DNA from: Schoenoplectus triqueter
Lineage: Eukaryota > Streptophyta > Magnoliopsida > Poales > Cyperaceae
NCBI GenBank assembly: GCA_964058805.1
Contig: CAXKVV010002149.1
Coordinates: 467,888-531,887 of the forward strand
Reading direction: 5' to 3'
DNA: 64,000 bases
Of this stretch, positions 1 through 12,542 are shown piece by piece (position 1 is the first letter of the stretch; each line of letters opens with the position of its first letter). The notes below the pieces were generated by a model. The model was given only the letters and a program-made list of their open reading frames with translations, was not told the DNA's origin and ran no database searches. Both the position numbers and the translations under genes were made by a program.

Positions 1-284
1 GAAAGTTAAGGACGGTGGTAAATTTTTAAAAGAAAATGTATATAAATCTCAATCTTTTTTGTAAATAAAGATTAAAAGTAACGTCCTGCGGTTGACCAAG
101 AATAATAGCAGACTAGGACCCGTTTTCTATATATTTCATTATTTCGTCAAACATTCAATAAGAATTTCTTTTCTTTATATAAGAATAAAACGAGAAGCTA
201 CACTTTTTTTTCTTCCTCTTTTTTTCTGAATTAGGAGCTATCTCATAATCATTCATGGCCTCATGGGTATGGTCTTCTCTCTCC

Positions 285-530
285 CAGATTTTAGTAATAA
301 TATGATTTATTAAATTAATATTATTAAAAATAAGAGTGAGAAACGTAAAATTTCAAATATACGAATGGCAGCGCGCCACTGGCAGTGGCGCGCTGTTTGA
401 ATTTACGAAACGCGCCACTGTCAGTGGCGCGTTTCATTTTTTTTTTTTTTTACGAAACGCGCCACTGCCAGTGGCGCGTTTCCGTTTTTTTTTTTTTTTA
501 CGAAACGCGCCACTGCCAGTGGCGCGTTTC

Positions 531-563
<33 letters not shown>

Positions 564-794
564 GAAACGCGCCACTGGCAGTGGCGCGTTTCCTTCTTAT
601 ATATACAAAACGCACGCAGGCGCAAGTGAGATGGAGGCGTTTCATTATTTTTTTGAAACGCGCCACTGCCAGTGGCGCGTTTCGTCCGCGCCACTGACAG
701 TGGCGCGCTGCCATTCGTATATTTGAAATTTTACGGTTTTGAGTCTTATTTTTAACAATATTAATTTAATAATACTTATTAATAATAAAAACTG
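285..794. mobile_element. Mutator-type MITE carrying GC-rich hairpins
   Basis: A 510-bp element begins CAGATTTTAG and ends AAAAACTG. It is flanked by identical 9-bp direct repeats TCTCTCTCC (276-284 and 795-803). Its arms are long inverted repeats of about 100 bp: the AT-rich left arm (285-395) is matched in reverse complement by 690-794. There is no coding capacity. A 9-bp target duplication with long terminal inverted repeats is the Mutator (MULE) signature, so it is called a non-autonomous MULE-derived element. The flank is CT-rich, so part of the duplication could be chance. Confidence 0.75.
366..712. repeat. Array of seven GC-rich palindromes
   Basis: Inside the MITE, seven near-identical palindromes with half-site CGCGCCACTG, joined by one variable base to the complementary half, lie near 370, 410, 457, 505, 567, 657 and 688. 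The middle ones are wrapped in ACGAAA...TTTCG arms and separated by long T tracts (up to about 30 nt). The GC-rich cores contrast sharply with the AT-rich surroundings. Open frames across it on both strands only reflect repeat periodicity. Confidence 0.9.
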
Positions 795-952
795 TCTCTC
801 TCCTCACGTGAGGCGTATAAGACAAGGCTACAGAGCAAGACCAAATATAAACTTTGCATTGGGATTTTCTCGTGCCTTGAAATCACGTCTGACAGTCTAA
901 TTTGTTTTTCTTGGCTAATCTCAGCAATCTTCACCTCTGCGTACAAATTTCA

Positions 953-2016
953 CGGATTTTTTTATAGTAATTAAAATAAAAAAAATGAAATGATATGATT
1001 ACATTGGAGTTGTGCACTGATAGTCAGATTTGAATTTCAAATTTGATCCAAATTTTTAAAAAATAAATTTACAAAAAAATTATATTTTTATTAATTATCT
1101 TATTATATTTAATTATTTATTTAATGATTTGGGAAAAAATAGTTAGAAAAATAATATGTTAAATAAGATAATATTTTGTATTAAAAAATAACATCTAGTT
1201 AAAAAATCACGAGAGAAAAATTATAAAAAATAAATTAGAATAAATATACATTCAGTAAAAAAATTATTAACTAGTAAAAATATACATATTTATTATATAT
1301 TCAATAATAACTATATATGATGAACATAATAAACTAGAATATATACAATTTCTACTTACAAATCAAAAAAATAATAAAAAAATAAATTATCAAAACTTCA
1401 AATGATTTTTTTGGCGTTGAAAATTATCGTATTAGCGTCAGATATCTTTGTGAGCTTTTTGTGGCTGCGTATCACATCTCAATCAGAGTTTCTTATCAAA
1501 AATTATGGTCATATGAAGATCATGTGCTTGGATTTCGATTCTCCACTCATTCGACCGGGGACGTCAGATGGAATAAAAACATTATAAAAATTAAATAATT
1601 AATTAATCAAAACAGAATAATTTTATAAAAAAATGCAAAAGGCAATAATTTATTTTTTATTATTGTTGTAATATTTTATTATTATAATATTATGTCTTTG
1701 ACTATTGTTTCATATTAAGTTTTTCGCTTATCGTAATATTATATCTTTTATTAATGTAACATTCTAATTTTATTTTTATCCCTTGATAAATATAATTACA
1801 TAATTACACATAAAAAATTTAATAAATAAATATTTTAAAAAATTGAATCAAAAATAAATATTTAAATATAATAAATAATTAATTAATCAAAATAGAATAA
1901 TTTTGTAAAAATAAGCTGAACCGAATTTCAAATTCTATTTTAACTATGGAGTACACAACTCGAGTGTAATTATACTATTTTTCTCTTTTTTTTTATTTTG
2001 ATGACTAAAAAAAATG
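953..2016. mobile_element. TIR element, family E, copy 1
   Basis: A 1,064-bp AT-rich element is flanked by the 9-bp direct repeat CAAATTTCA (944-952 and 2017-2025). The ends (CGGATTTTTTT... and the reverse complement CATTTTTTTTAG...) continue as imperfect inverted repeats of about 100 bp, through a TTACAnTnGAGTTGTG-like stretch and an AATTTCAAATT core. Two more copies lie at 20737 and 24788. No transposase is visible, so it is non-autonomous and probably Mutator-type by target-site size. Confidence 0.6.
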
Positions 2017-2025
2017 CAAATTTCA

Positions 2026-4590
2026 TGTCTCTATTTGGTTTCTCAGAGATCAAGACCGAGAGAGACGCCAGGAAAACGACTCCCTGCGATTTTTTTTTAC
2101 TGATATGAAGGAATTCGGCAATATTTGAGTTAAATTTGAAACTAGAAAAATATTAGTTTTTCAAGAACCTACAGTGCGTCAAAATTGGAAGATGCGTTTC
2201 ATCATACGTACCAGCCCATTTTAAATACTGTTGAGGGTGTAGACTGTAGACTGCTATAATTGACTACTAAATATAAATATGATGAGGCAAGGGACGAAAT
2301 AATCGTAATACTTTTTTGTTTGCAATACTACCTTGAGTTTGCATTTTTTTTGAGCCGTTGTAATAATATAAAAAACTAGATGTAACTCGAATTTCACACC
2401 GATAAATAGTTCTCAAATAAATAATTAACATTATAAGTTTTTAAATATATTTAATAAAATTTCACATTAAAAAAATAGACACAATATTTTTAAATATTGA
2501 ATAATAATAATAAATAATAATAATATAGTTAAACACATGATAATTTATAAAGAAATATATAAAAAAATAAATTATTTTAAGAGTTATGTTTCGGTTTAAG
2601 TATATTAAACACATTATTTTAAATGAGGAGAGAGAAAAGGTAAGACTCAAGTATATGAAAAAATTAAATAAAATCAATGATGGAGAAAAATGATGATGTG
2701 ATATACTTAAAAAGTTTAGAAATTTTATCCATTAAAAATTATATATTAATATTTTAGAACAAATACATAGTTATGAAAAGTGTAAATATTGTTGGATTTG
2801 TATCATGTAAAAGATGCTAAATTATCAATTTGCTGTTTTTCTTTGTGTAAATTTTCCGTGGGAGATTATCAGTTTGTTGTTGATATCAATGAATACTGTA
2901 AAGACGATATATATTAGTATATATTTTGAAATATTACTATTCTAAGAAAGAATCTTCATATATTTTACAGTTTGCAAACCATGAAACATCAGTTTTTTAC
3001 ACTGAAAATGGGTACACCGTTGATTTTTATTTTATTTTACAATACACATTTAGTTGTCTTATTAACAAAAGCATTTGTTAATTGTTCATTATATGTAAAT
3101 AACTTGTATTTTGTCATGTTATATCGTAATTAAGGTGACTGCAATAATAGAGATATTACCAACTTAATTAAGTATTCTAGAGAACAATGATTCGAAGATA
3201 TAAAGAACATTTGGGAAGACATGCACAGTGAGAGAATCTCACTCAGTTCAAAACAAGGTGCCAAGAAAATAGTATAATCCCTCACCACACACCACACGAC
3301 ACACTTTCTGCGGTGCAGCCTACTCCATAACCACCCACGTGATTCCACCTCCTGTTTATTTTTATTTCTTTTTGTTGACGCACGCACATAATTATAAGGT
3401 GTTACATCTTACAACGATTAAATATTTGTTTTCTATGAATCATATACGTACGCCGGTTCGTAGGACTACTGTTCTTCACAACATAGGTCTTCACCAAATA
3501 GAAAATTATTGGATGTTCTGCACTTAATTGAATGATGTCTTCTTCTTTTCTGCTTTCAGCTAGCCAATTGGCTTTCTTTTTTTTAAATATTGGACGCTCT
3601 GCTATTAATTCTTAATTTTCAAACTAGTGTCCAAATGTATGCTCAAATTAAATATAGTTGATCTTCACCTCGAAAAAATTATAACAGCGTGCTTCAAATT
3701 TGCTCATGTTGCCTTTATAGAGTATTTTGCCAAAATGAAAATAAAAATGAAATACTGAAAATTAATGAAAATGAAATATGAAAATTCGTTAATGAAAATG
3801 AAATATTGAAAATTAATTAAAGAATTTCTATCGTGAATGTTAAGTTTAATAATTAGAAAATAAGAAATAAGAAATAATTTAGGGAATAGACCTTAAAGCT
3901 TGTAGCTATTTCATCATTGGTCTATTTTTTTATATAAAAAAAAAAAGAGGGAGCAATATGTAAAATTCCACTTCGAATATTTTTTCTTAAGTTACCGTTA
4001 CAGTACCGTTAAAGGTACCAATATATATGTATACCAATGTATCAATGGTACAAGATAATAAAAAATCATTCTTTCATCATCCAAAAGTCCTCAAGCATCA
4101 GTTCTTATTTTTTCTAAAAAAAGGACATTACGTAAAATTTCTCCAAATTTGGATCAATTTATTTTGGACGTTAAATATATGGAAAGAAACTGCAACCTTA
4201 AATTATGAACAAAAGGTGAATATCCTTTTTTAGCAGATGCAAACAATTAGATTCTTTGGAACCAATCAACTCGCAAGTTGCGTACAGTTATATGAATAAT
4301 TGCATGTTTGCAGCTAATAAGATTTAGTTATACATAGCAATGTGAAGCGCGGGATTTGGATATTTACAGTGCAATTAAAATCGGACCGGATATCATAAAT
4401 CCATATATAAATTATGACAGAAAAATTATGGCATATTTTCAGCAGTCCACTGGAACATATTTCCATTAATGCAAGTCCAGAGCTAGTTTCGATTAGCTTT
4501 CTGTCAGACTATCAAAACATAGGTTTCATCCATACAAAAATTTGTATCTATGTTGACCAAACGGACATAAAGACCTTGCTAAATTGTAAC
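2026..4590. other. Gene-free AT-rich stretch
   Basis: No convincing gene, RNA or complete element was seen. The short open frames here (for example near 3130-3390 and 4027-4233) lack codon structure, recognisable motifs or splice context. Confidence 0.5.
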
Positions 4591-4598
4591 CGTATGAC

Positions 4599-5591
4599 CA
4601 GTGGCGGATCCAGATTCCAGACCATCGAGGAATCGTAGGCACAATGAAAAAACACCTGCTAATATAAATAAACAATTATGTATATAAACTAATCGTATAT
4701 TCTGCTATGGTTTTTAAACCATCCGAATTCTTATATACTTTAAACTTAATAATTATCTTATATACTTTAAACTTAAATTTAATTATTGGTAATTTTTTAT
4801 GGGTCCCATTATCAATAGAGTGAATTCCAGTAAAAAAAACTTAGTGAAAAATAATAACATTATAATTTTAGCCTTTTACTATATTTTTTTTTAATTTTAT
4901 AATTATTCGCCCAAAAGTCTTAAAAAATGATAAAAAGTATTAAAAATAATTTGCGATGTTACCTATACATGATAATAACTATCTATGAACCTACATTAGT
5001 ACTAAATAAAATAAAATTTTGATAAAAAGAACTCAATTTTATATTTTCAAAGAAACGAAAGGACTCACTTTATAAATAGAAAATAAAATACAAAAACCAA
5101 TTTCATAAGATTTTTGAAGAAAATCACGAATTCTCTACTTTTGTATGGCCCTGTATCAGGCCATAATCTTTTTTTTTTTTCTTTTGAATGCATCATTAAC
5201 CCTTCATGCGAGACTGGGGACAATCATTGAGAGAAAGATGCATGACAAAGAAATTAGATGTTCAATATTTACATATATTTTTTATTCCTTTCAACTATTT
5301 TACTGAATTTTTATAACAAATACAGAAGGGCTCTCTTTGAGAAAAGCACGTGGTAAAAAAATACTTCACGTGGCAAGGAGAAGTGCATGCTTACTCTTCA
5401 CATAGACGTGGTTTAAAATTTTTCCAAAAAAGCCAAGGCACAAATCCACTGGAAGGAATTAAGCTCAGGCACGAATATCTTATGATATACAAAATAGATC
5501 AAATTCAAAGAATAAAATCAAGAACGTAACACTTTTATCAAATTAAGCTCAGACACTAGCCTGAGCTTGCCCCTGAAGAGCTCCGCCCCTG
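4599..5591. mobile_element. hAT-like non-autonomous element
   Basis: A 993-bp element starts CAGTGGCGGATCCAG and ends CTCCGCCCCTG, giving short inverted termini of the CAGnGGCGGA type. The flanking 8-bp repeats are CGTATGAC (4591-4598) and CGTCTGAC (5592-5599), which match at 7 of 8 positions. An 8-bp target duplication with these termini suggests the hAT superfamily. No transposase is present. The segment near 4870-5120 is similar, in reverse complement, to 33388-33650. Confidence 0.6.
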
Positions 5592-5599
5592 CGTCTGAC

Positions 5600-6004
5600 C
5601 GTTTTGGATTTCGTATCTCTGTAGTCCAGATAGGCATATATATATATATATATATATATATGCTAGTGTGTAAAGTTATATATTCTGTTATACCTGAAAC
5701 GATCTGGCACTGGTCTTTGTGTTCTTTCTTTCAGATTAATTCATCGAAGCATAATTTGTAATCTATTTTTCATTTCACAATAGTAAAACCTATAAACTCA
5801 TAGCTCTTAATTAATCTATTCTTATCCCATCTAAACTATTAAACCATTCAATGGTCTGGATATGTAATTATCTGATCTGCCGATCCGGGCGGTCCATTCT
5901 TGAGTTCTACTTCGGAAGAGATTCCTTCTATTATTCCCTTTTTGCTTCTCCTGTGCTTCCACTTCCTAACTTCTACTCGATTTGGTGGCCTTTAATGTCT
6001 CTTT
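5600..6004. other. Intergenic, with (TA)n microsatellite
   Basis: The stretch contains a (TA)n run at 5636-5661. The remainder shows no supported gene or element. Confidence 0.6.
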
Positions 6005-6013
6005 CAGTGTGTG

Positions 6014-6342
6014 TAGAGGTGGTAATCGGACGATTCAGATTAGGTTCAGATTTGATTTTCTGAAAGAAAATGAGTTGGGTTGTGTTAAAGTTGGATTGGG
6101 TAAGGATTAGATTGGATTGGAACAATTTATATATTGATTTTTTAGATTTTGAATTTATTTTGATTGGATTGCAGATCAATTGATCTCACATCGAGTAGGG
6201 ACAAATCGGATCAGATTAGCTTGATTTTTTTTGTAAAAGTGTTAGATAGCATAAGTTTGACTTTTTAAAAAAAAGTGTCGGATCGGATTGAAATCCGAAC
6301 CAGACGAATTTCTCAGACCGGGTCGGATTTTGCCACCTCAAA
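6014..6342. mobile_element. Short TIR MITE (GAGGTGG ends)
   Basis: A 329-bp element has inverted ends TAGAGGTGGTAATCGGA and a reverse-complement partner TTTGAGGTGGCAAAATCCGA. The flanking 9-mers CAGTGTGTG (6005-6013) and CTGTGTGCG (6343-6351) match at 7 of 9 positions. It is internally rich in GGATTGGAT-like words and has no coding capacity. It resembles the element at 20157. Confidence 0.55.
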
Positions 6343-6351
6343 CTGTGTGCG

Positions 6352-6929
6352 CCGTTTGGTTTTTTTTTACCAAAATTATTACAAAATCAATACAAATCCG
6401 TTAAATAAATTACTATTTATATTAATAATATTTGAGTTTGAATAATATAAACACATTACAAAATAAGTTGCATCATAACTCATCTAACGTTTATAATAAT
6501 TCCATATAAATTTTGATATTTAATGTGAAATATAATTCCGTCGCATAGATTTTAGTACCCATTTTTATATCTCCATAACATTTTGCCCTTCGTTTTTTTT
6601 AACTTTCTCGGATTCTTTGGTACTATTTTCCATGTCATCGGTCTAGCTATTTTCGTATACATTATTCAATGATGACAATGTTGGTCTCTGATATTAGTAA
6701 ATATATATACGAATAATAAGTCAATTATATATATGGTTGTGACTTGACTGGATGTTTGCATCCTCTCTAACGCAATATCATCCATATCCTACATTTAAAG
6801 ATAAGAAGACCTCAATTAAGGAGATTAGGACTTTAGGAAAATCCACGGTACGTTATCTCATCTACTTTTATTTTATGATTTATTATTACTAAATAGGACC
6901 TAATTCTTAATTATACAAGCAACTAAAAC
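6352..6929. other. Gene-free stretch
   Basis: AT-rich sequence in which no gene, RNA or element boundary was found. Confidence 0.5.
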
Positions 6930-6954
6930 ATACACTACCAGAAAAAAAAAGAAT

Positions 6955-7245
6955 TAAAACCGGTTTTATAAACAATTTAGCATCGGTTATAAACCGGTTT
7001 TAAAAGTAAGTGGTACTAAATGTTTATAACCGGTGTTAAAATGAAATATTTAAAACCGGTTTAATAAAACCGGTGCTATTTTAGTTGGAACAATTAAAAC
7101 CGGTTATTGAATAACCGGTTCTATTTTATTTCAATTAAAACCGGTTCTAATCTATTTTAGAATTAAAACCGGTTATGGTTATAACCGGTTCTAATAAAAT
7201 AAAACAATACAACCGGTTTCTTTAAATAACCGGCTCTAAATATAT
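6955..7245. repeat. Left subterminal AACCGGTT repeats of CACTA
   Basis: About a dozen copies of AAAACCGGTT or its complement occur in both orientations, often as pairs around short AT loops. Dense short subterminal motifs are the binding sites of the accessory transposase in En/Spm elements. The core AACCGGTT is itself palindromic. Confidence 0.85.
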
Positions 7246-7424
7246 TATTTTTTTTAATAAATTTTCTATTTTCTGTGACTGGTCCATATACCAGCCATAT
7301 ATATAATCAAACACATATAAAAATATAACACAAATAAACTGATATAACTCACTAAATAACTGATCAATATCATATAAGTAACTAAATATTATAAATAACA
7401 GGAAAAAAAATATAAAACAAATTA

Positions 7425-8890
7425 TCAAATATTAGATGCAATATAATTTACAACCATCTCCTTAATTTCTTTGATATCTTCCAGTGAATAAGATTGAGGA
7501 GCTGGGTTGATAGCCTATTAAAAAAATAAATTTTCATTAGTTTGATTAAGCAAACAAATATGTAAAAGAATTAAAGATTAATATGAAGTTTATTTTTTAT
7601 ACCTGTGGTAAATTTTTGTTGCTAGAATATGTAGTTATTATATTATGCATCGATTTCATAACATAATAACCGCACACTTTACCGCTTGGCTGGTTTGGAC
7701 TCTAAAATGTTGCAAGAAAAAAAATAAAATAATAGTGTAAGGCCTTATATAACAATCATTTAAAGTTTGGAATTACACACCTGAAAAAAATCAAATCATT
7801 TAAAGTTTTGAATTACACACCTGAATCGTTTTTCAAGTGAACTTGTGTTTTTTTTCTTGAGCGAATTGTTTTTCAATCCAATAATAGCGTAAGGCCCTTA
7901 TATAACAATGATATGAGTTATCAATTACAGTACATACTAAATTATCGAAGATAATAGAAAAAACTTACGTATTTAATACTGATTGGATAATATATATTTC
8001 ATCTTTACGATTCAATGAGTCCACGACGTAAACAACATAGGGTTTGAGCCGCACAATCAAAATAATCCAATGCCCCCTATAATTTATACGTATTAATATG
8101 GAGATTAAGCAATTAAGCAATTAAGCAATAAATAAATAAGCAAATGAATTAAGTTTTGAAGTTCTAACTTTTCAATGTACGGAAGAAACATGTAGGAGTT
8201 TGGATTCTCGCATTTAACAAAGTATTGCCCCAAATAATTGACTGTGCGCTCGATATCACTTTGAATTTGTGTTTCCGTGCAAATATTGATCGATAAATTT
8301 ACAATTGTCAATTAAGAAACTCTTGCACGTATCGTGGGAAACCCTACAATATATACAATAATTAGTCTTAAAATAATTATTAAAATGCTAAAAGAAATAT
8401 TATGATTATATTCTTACATGCAGAAAATCTGTAGAATCGAGACATTGAGCCATTCATCCTTAAAAAACTCGATGATATCCGTCACGTATACATAAGCATC
8501 ACCATCGTAGAAGAATAGCTCCGAAAATGCGATAGAAAAATAAGTCGTACTGACGGACTGCATCATGATCATCTTATATAGAAATAATGAACGTCTAGAA
8601 AGACGTTGTAAGGTGTCATCATCAAGAAGCGCCTCTCTACGAGATTTTAAAATTGGGTCTGGCTCGAATGTTTTTTTCTTGTTGGACATAGATTTTTTTG
8701 ATGTATTATCCTGCATTTAAACATATTAGTGAACAAATAAATTATGAATTTTAAAATTATAGAGATAAATAAAAATACCTCACAAAACTCGATAAGGTGT
8801 ATGGGTCATTTGATAAAGAATCCAACAATCTCACCGAGCCACTCCGGTCCATTTGGCGGCGGAAATGGAACACAAATGTGGTAAAATCGG
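7425..8890 (-). pseudogene. Ulp1-like (C48) cysteine protease remnant in CACTA
   Basis: Exon-like blocks read on the minus strand: 8890-8779 (ends ...IEFCE, in-frame TGA inside), 8710-8418 (ends DEWLNVSILQIF), about 8343-8169 (...SYMFLPYIE), 8076-7969 (GHWIILIVRLKPYVVYVVDS), 7701-7603 (NQPSGKVCGYYVMKSM) and 7514-7425 (stop TGA). Several have good GT-AG borders. The His of GHW, Asp of VVDS, Gln of NQPSG and Cys of VCGYYVM fit the H-D-Q-C catalytic set of Ulp1/SENP SUMO proteases. At least one premature stop and phase disagreements between blocks mean it is probably decayed. Such domains are known passengers of plant MULEs and CACTAs. Any deSUMOylating role is family knowledge and is not shown here. 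Confidence 0.7.
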
Positions 8891-9006
8891 GGACTATTCG
8901 GGATTATATGTTCACTATCCTAAATGAGACAAAGTATTCAAAAAGCAGTCCCAAATCGGGGACTATTCGGGATTAATTCCTATTGGATTAATCCCGAACG
9001 AGTATG

Positions 9007-11130
9007 TGTAGGGATTTGGAATGCCCAAATCCCGTTAATGCTCAAGCTGCGGAAAGACCGTAGAACAAAAATTTTACTTCTACTTAAGTTAGGGATTAAA
9101 GTATGTCGGATAATAACCGAGAGTTACAGACATTTAATCCTTTACAAAAGACGGTAAAATATTATTTTACTTCTAACTTAAGCTTAGGGTTAAAGTGATG
9201 TGTCGGATGATTACCGAGAGATACACACCTCTTTAAACCTTTATTGATCTACTCCATGATTGATTTCTAAAATATTAATCTACTTAACAATTAAATAGAT
9301 TAATATAAGATGTTATACCTCGCTTCCAAATTTCAATTGGAATGAAAATCGGCTTGTCTCGGAGCACCAAACGTCTGATGCCTCTGTAGGTTATCCACCA
9401 GGACTGACCAGAGAGCGGTTTATTTCTTTTGCCAGAAATACCGTAAACCGCGGTTTTTCGCAAAAACACTATTCACCTGAGAAAAGACGAAATAGTACTA
9501 TTCACGACTCGCAGTAATTCTGTTTCACAAATGTGCAGAAATACCGCAACTTTCGTAAAAACACTATTCACCGATCCCGTGAATTCTGAAACAACCGTAT
9601 ACCGAGAGAGAGAAAGTAGAACTGATTTGGTGGAAATTTTTCTCTCACCCTACCCCTCTATTTATAGAAAAAGTGGAGTTGCCAAATTACCAAAATGCCC
9701 TCGTGAATAGTAGGGAGGTTTCAAAGTGAAAAGACCAAAATACCCTTAAAGTTCATCCAATTTACCAAAACGCCATTGGGCTTTTTGGCCAAATTACCGA
9801 AATACCCTTGGGCTTTTGGACAAATTACCAAAATACCCTTGGAGGTCGTCATGGGCTTTTCATGGGCCTTTTTGGGCTTTTCAGATTTTGGGCTTTTTCA
9901 ATTTTGGGCTTTTTGGGCTTTTCTGATTTTGGGCTTTTAATTATTAATTAAGACTTTAATTATAAATGGGCTTTGGCCCATAATTCAAATCCATAATTAA
10001 CATTTAAAATCCAAATCACATATATATAATTGTCATCTACAATTATATTTTTCTCGGTTGTTGTTTCGGCGAATTTATACGACGTGTCCAACACGTTATA
10101 AATTCAATCTGATTTTTGCTTCTTGTCATCTCTATGACAAATATAATTATATCATATATAATTAATTATAACCATCTTATTATTAATTATAAACAATTTA
10201 TAATTAATCAATAAGATTCTCCGATTAACTCCTATACGGTGTGACCCGACAGGATCCGTGTTATGTTGGTAAATAGAGTTAAAACCGTTTTAACTTCTAT
10301 AATCATAGGAGGCATCTGGCAGAATGCACTATGACCATCCAATTACACAGATGATGATGTACTGTACAATATCATGATCCAGTAAACTATTTACTTGTGT
10401 TTAATTCTTTTGTCTCATAGCTATCAGATCAGTTTCAAGGTAGGTATGTGTCATCCTTGCAAACTTAATCTTTTCTTGATCCTGAGTAAATTATCAAATA
10501 TAATTACTCTTGTAATTATACTGCTAGCAGATAATCTTACTCTATCAAGGGGCCCAGTGATGCTATAACTCGTATAGAAATACGAGGGACAATAGTACTT
10601 TTGGCAAACCATCTCTTCCTCCGCATAAGTTATGTATACCGAAGAGCTACCTTTATAGCCACCTTTTATGGATAACGTTTGGTAGAAATCACACACATAC
10701 ATATCTTATGTAGGAAAGATGAATACCTCATACTTTAGAATTTAATACTGAACGAAAACATTAATGACACGAACACAATTCCATTTAATGTTTCATTCGG
10801 GGTCTATCAAATACGATGTTCCTTGAACATCTATCTATGTGATTAAAATGACAACTCTTTGTCTATGGTCTGTAAAACTTGACCATCATTTAATCCACAT
10901 ACTAACCTGATAATGGTTAATTAGTGTTCCTGCTAATTACCTTGGTTAGTGACTTTTAAGAGTATATTCTATATTATGAAGTTTCACAATTCCAGTCATG
11001 AACTCGGAATGATTCATAAATTCAATAATACTCAAGGAAACAAAATATCGTTTAAATATTCAATTCATGAACAAAGCTTTATATAACAAATTTATCGTAT
11101 TATTGACTTCAAGATTATTACAAACTAACA
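9007..11130 (-). repeat. 3' LTR of Copia element
   Basis: On the minus strand it reads TGTTAGTTTG...CCCTACA. It matches the other LTR at a constant offset of 7,646 bp with two substitutions noticed. The U3 part contains a cluster of TGGGCTTTT words (about 9845-9950). A TATAAATAG box lies at 9658-9666. Confidence 0.95.
9658..9666 (-). promoter_or_regulatory. Putative TATA box in 3' LTR
   Basis: TATAAATAG on the minus strand, about 1.46 kb from the U3 start and about 650 bp before the LTR end. This would place R/U5 in the remaining stretch. The identical copy in the 5' LTR (17304-17312) would drive element transcription. Confidence 0.55.
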
Positions 11131-11141
11131 ATCTCCCACTT
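11131..11141 (-). other. Polypurine tract of Copia element
   Basis: AAGTGGGAGAT on the minus strand directly abuts the 3' LTR. This is the usual plus-strand priming site position and composition for plant Copia elements. Confidence 0.85.
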
Positions 11142-11379
11142 AAGCTTGGAGTCAATCATATTGAGCCATGCCTTATATAAATCTCTTTATTCTATAAATC
11201 TCTCAGATTTAAAGGAAAATCTCACAGCCAATCTCCTATGTGTCTCAAACCCATAGAAGATATGTGCAACTAGTGCTTGGCTTGAGGTAGAGATCTTACA
11301 AGTGGATCAGCTGTGTTGCTGACGGTGTCAATTTTACAAATCTTTACGTCGCCTCTATTTATGATTTTTCATATGAGGT

Positions 11380-12506
11380 GATAACGTCTGTGTAACCACT
11401 TACCACGAGCTCCGAGTCAACACCGTAGATGAGAAATATATCCTTAGTTCTTCTTAAGTACTTAAGGATGTTCTTTACAGCATTCCAGTGCTCCTAGCCT
11501 GGATTAGCCTGATATCTACTCGTCACACTCCAAGCGTACAAGACATCAGGGCGAGTGCACAACATGGGATAACTCTACTCATTATGCTTTGCTCATCAGT
11601 TGTCAAAGGACACTGAGTCTTGCTAAGCTGTGCACCATGATTCATTGACAGAAATCTTTTCTTAGAATTCTGCATGCTGAACCGATTCAACACTTTATCA
11701 ATGAATGTATGTGCTTTGACTTAATCCAATAAGTCTCTTAGATCTATCTCTATGGATCTTTATGCCTAGTATATAGACAGTCTCGCCCAAATCTTCCATT
11801 GAGAACACTTTCTTTAATGAAGATTTGGCTAATTGCAATAAGGGAATATTATTTCCCATTAAGAGTATATCGTCCACATAGAGGATTAAAATAGCGATGA
11901 CACTCCCACTAGTTTTCCTGTATACACAAGGTTCTTCTTCGCATCTGACGAAGTCAAACTGTTTGACTTCTTCGTCAAATCAAAGATTCCAACTCCGTGA
12001 TGCTTGCTTCAATCCATAATGGATCTGAGAAGCTTGCATACCTTCCCAGCATTCTTTGGATCCTCAAAACTTATGGGCTGTATCATATACACGTCCTCTT
12101 CCAAATTTCCATTTAGGAAGACGGTTTTGACATCCATCTGCCATATTTCATAATCATGAAATACGACAATTGCTAGGAGCATCCGAATTGACTTAAACAT
12201 AGCTACGGGCGAAAAAGTTTCATCATAATCTACGCCGAGAATTTGTTTGAAACCTTTCGCTACTAGCCGTGCTTTGTAAAGAGTCATATTACCATCCATG
12301 TCTATTTTTCTTTTAAAAACCCACTTGTTAGCTATGGGTTTTACCCCAACATGTGGTGCAACCAGGTTCCAAACCATGTTGTCATACATGGATTGTATTT
12401 CGGATCTCATGGCCTCCAGCCATTTGTCAGAGTCGGGTCTATCCACTGCTTCCGCATAGGTCAGAGGATCTTCAGCATCAAATACCGAGACTTCATGCAG
12501 TCCCAT
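11380..12506 (-). pseudogene. Copia reverse transcriptase/RNase H remnant
   Basis: The block 12506-12009 encodes the RVT_2 start, with the landmarks NKWVFKRKID, ARLVAKGFKQ, DYDETFSPVA and MDVKTVFLNGNLEE. The frame is broken near 12018, and the family resumes in another frame. A TGA interrupts it soon after, and the catalytic YVDD is present at 11869-11880. Further left, SRYQANPG and LKYLRRTKD belong to the connection/RNase H region. The C-terminal RNase H appears largely deleted. The product cannot be functional as written. Confidence 0.85.
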
Positions 12507-12542
12507 GTACCTTTCAGGTGCACGGACTGTCCTATGTGACCT

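Noticed and set aside
366..712. CRISPR-like array (regular repeats with spacers)
   Set aside because: The spacers are mostly poly-T, the repeats are self-complementary, the unit sits inside a plant MITE, and this is eukaryotic DNA.
336..726. Three overlapping open frames of about 100 codons
   Set aside because: They are translations of the GC palindrome and poly-T array on both strands, with runs of Phe or Lys and a repeated CQWR phrase.
9284..9469. 61-codon minus frame, repeated at 16930-17115
   Set aside because: LTR sequence (R/U5 side), with no protein motif.
10451..10702. 83-codon minus frame, repeated identically at 18097-18348
   Set aside because: It lies inside both LTRs in the U3 region. 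Its conservation reflects LTR identity.
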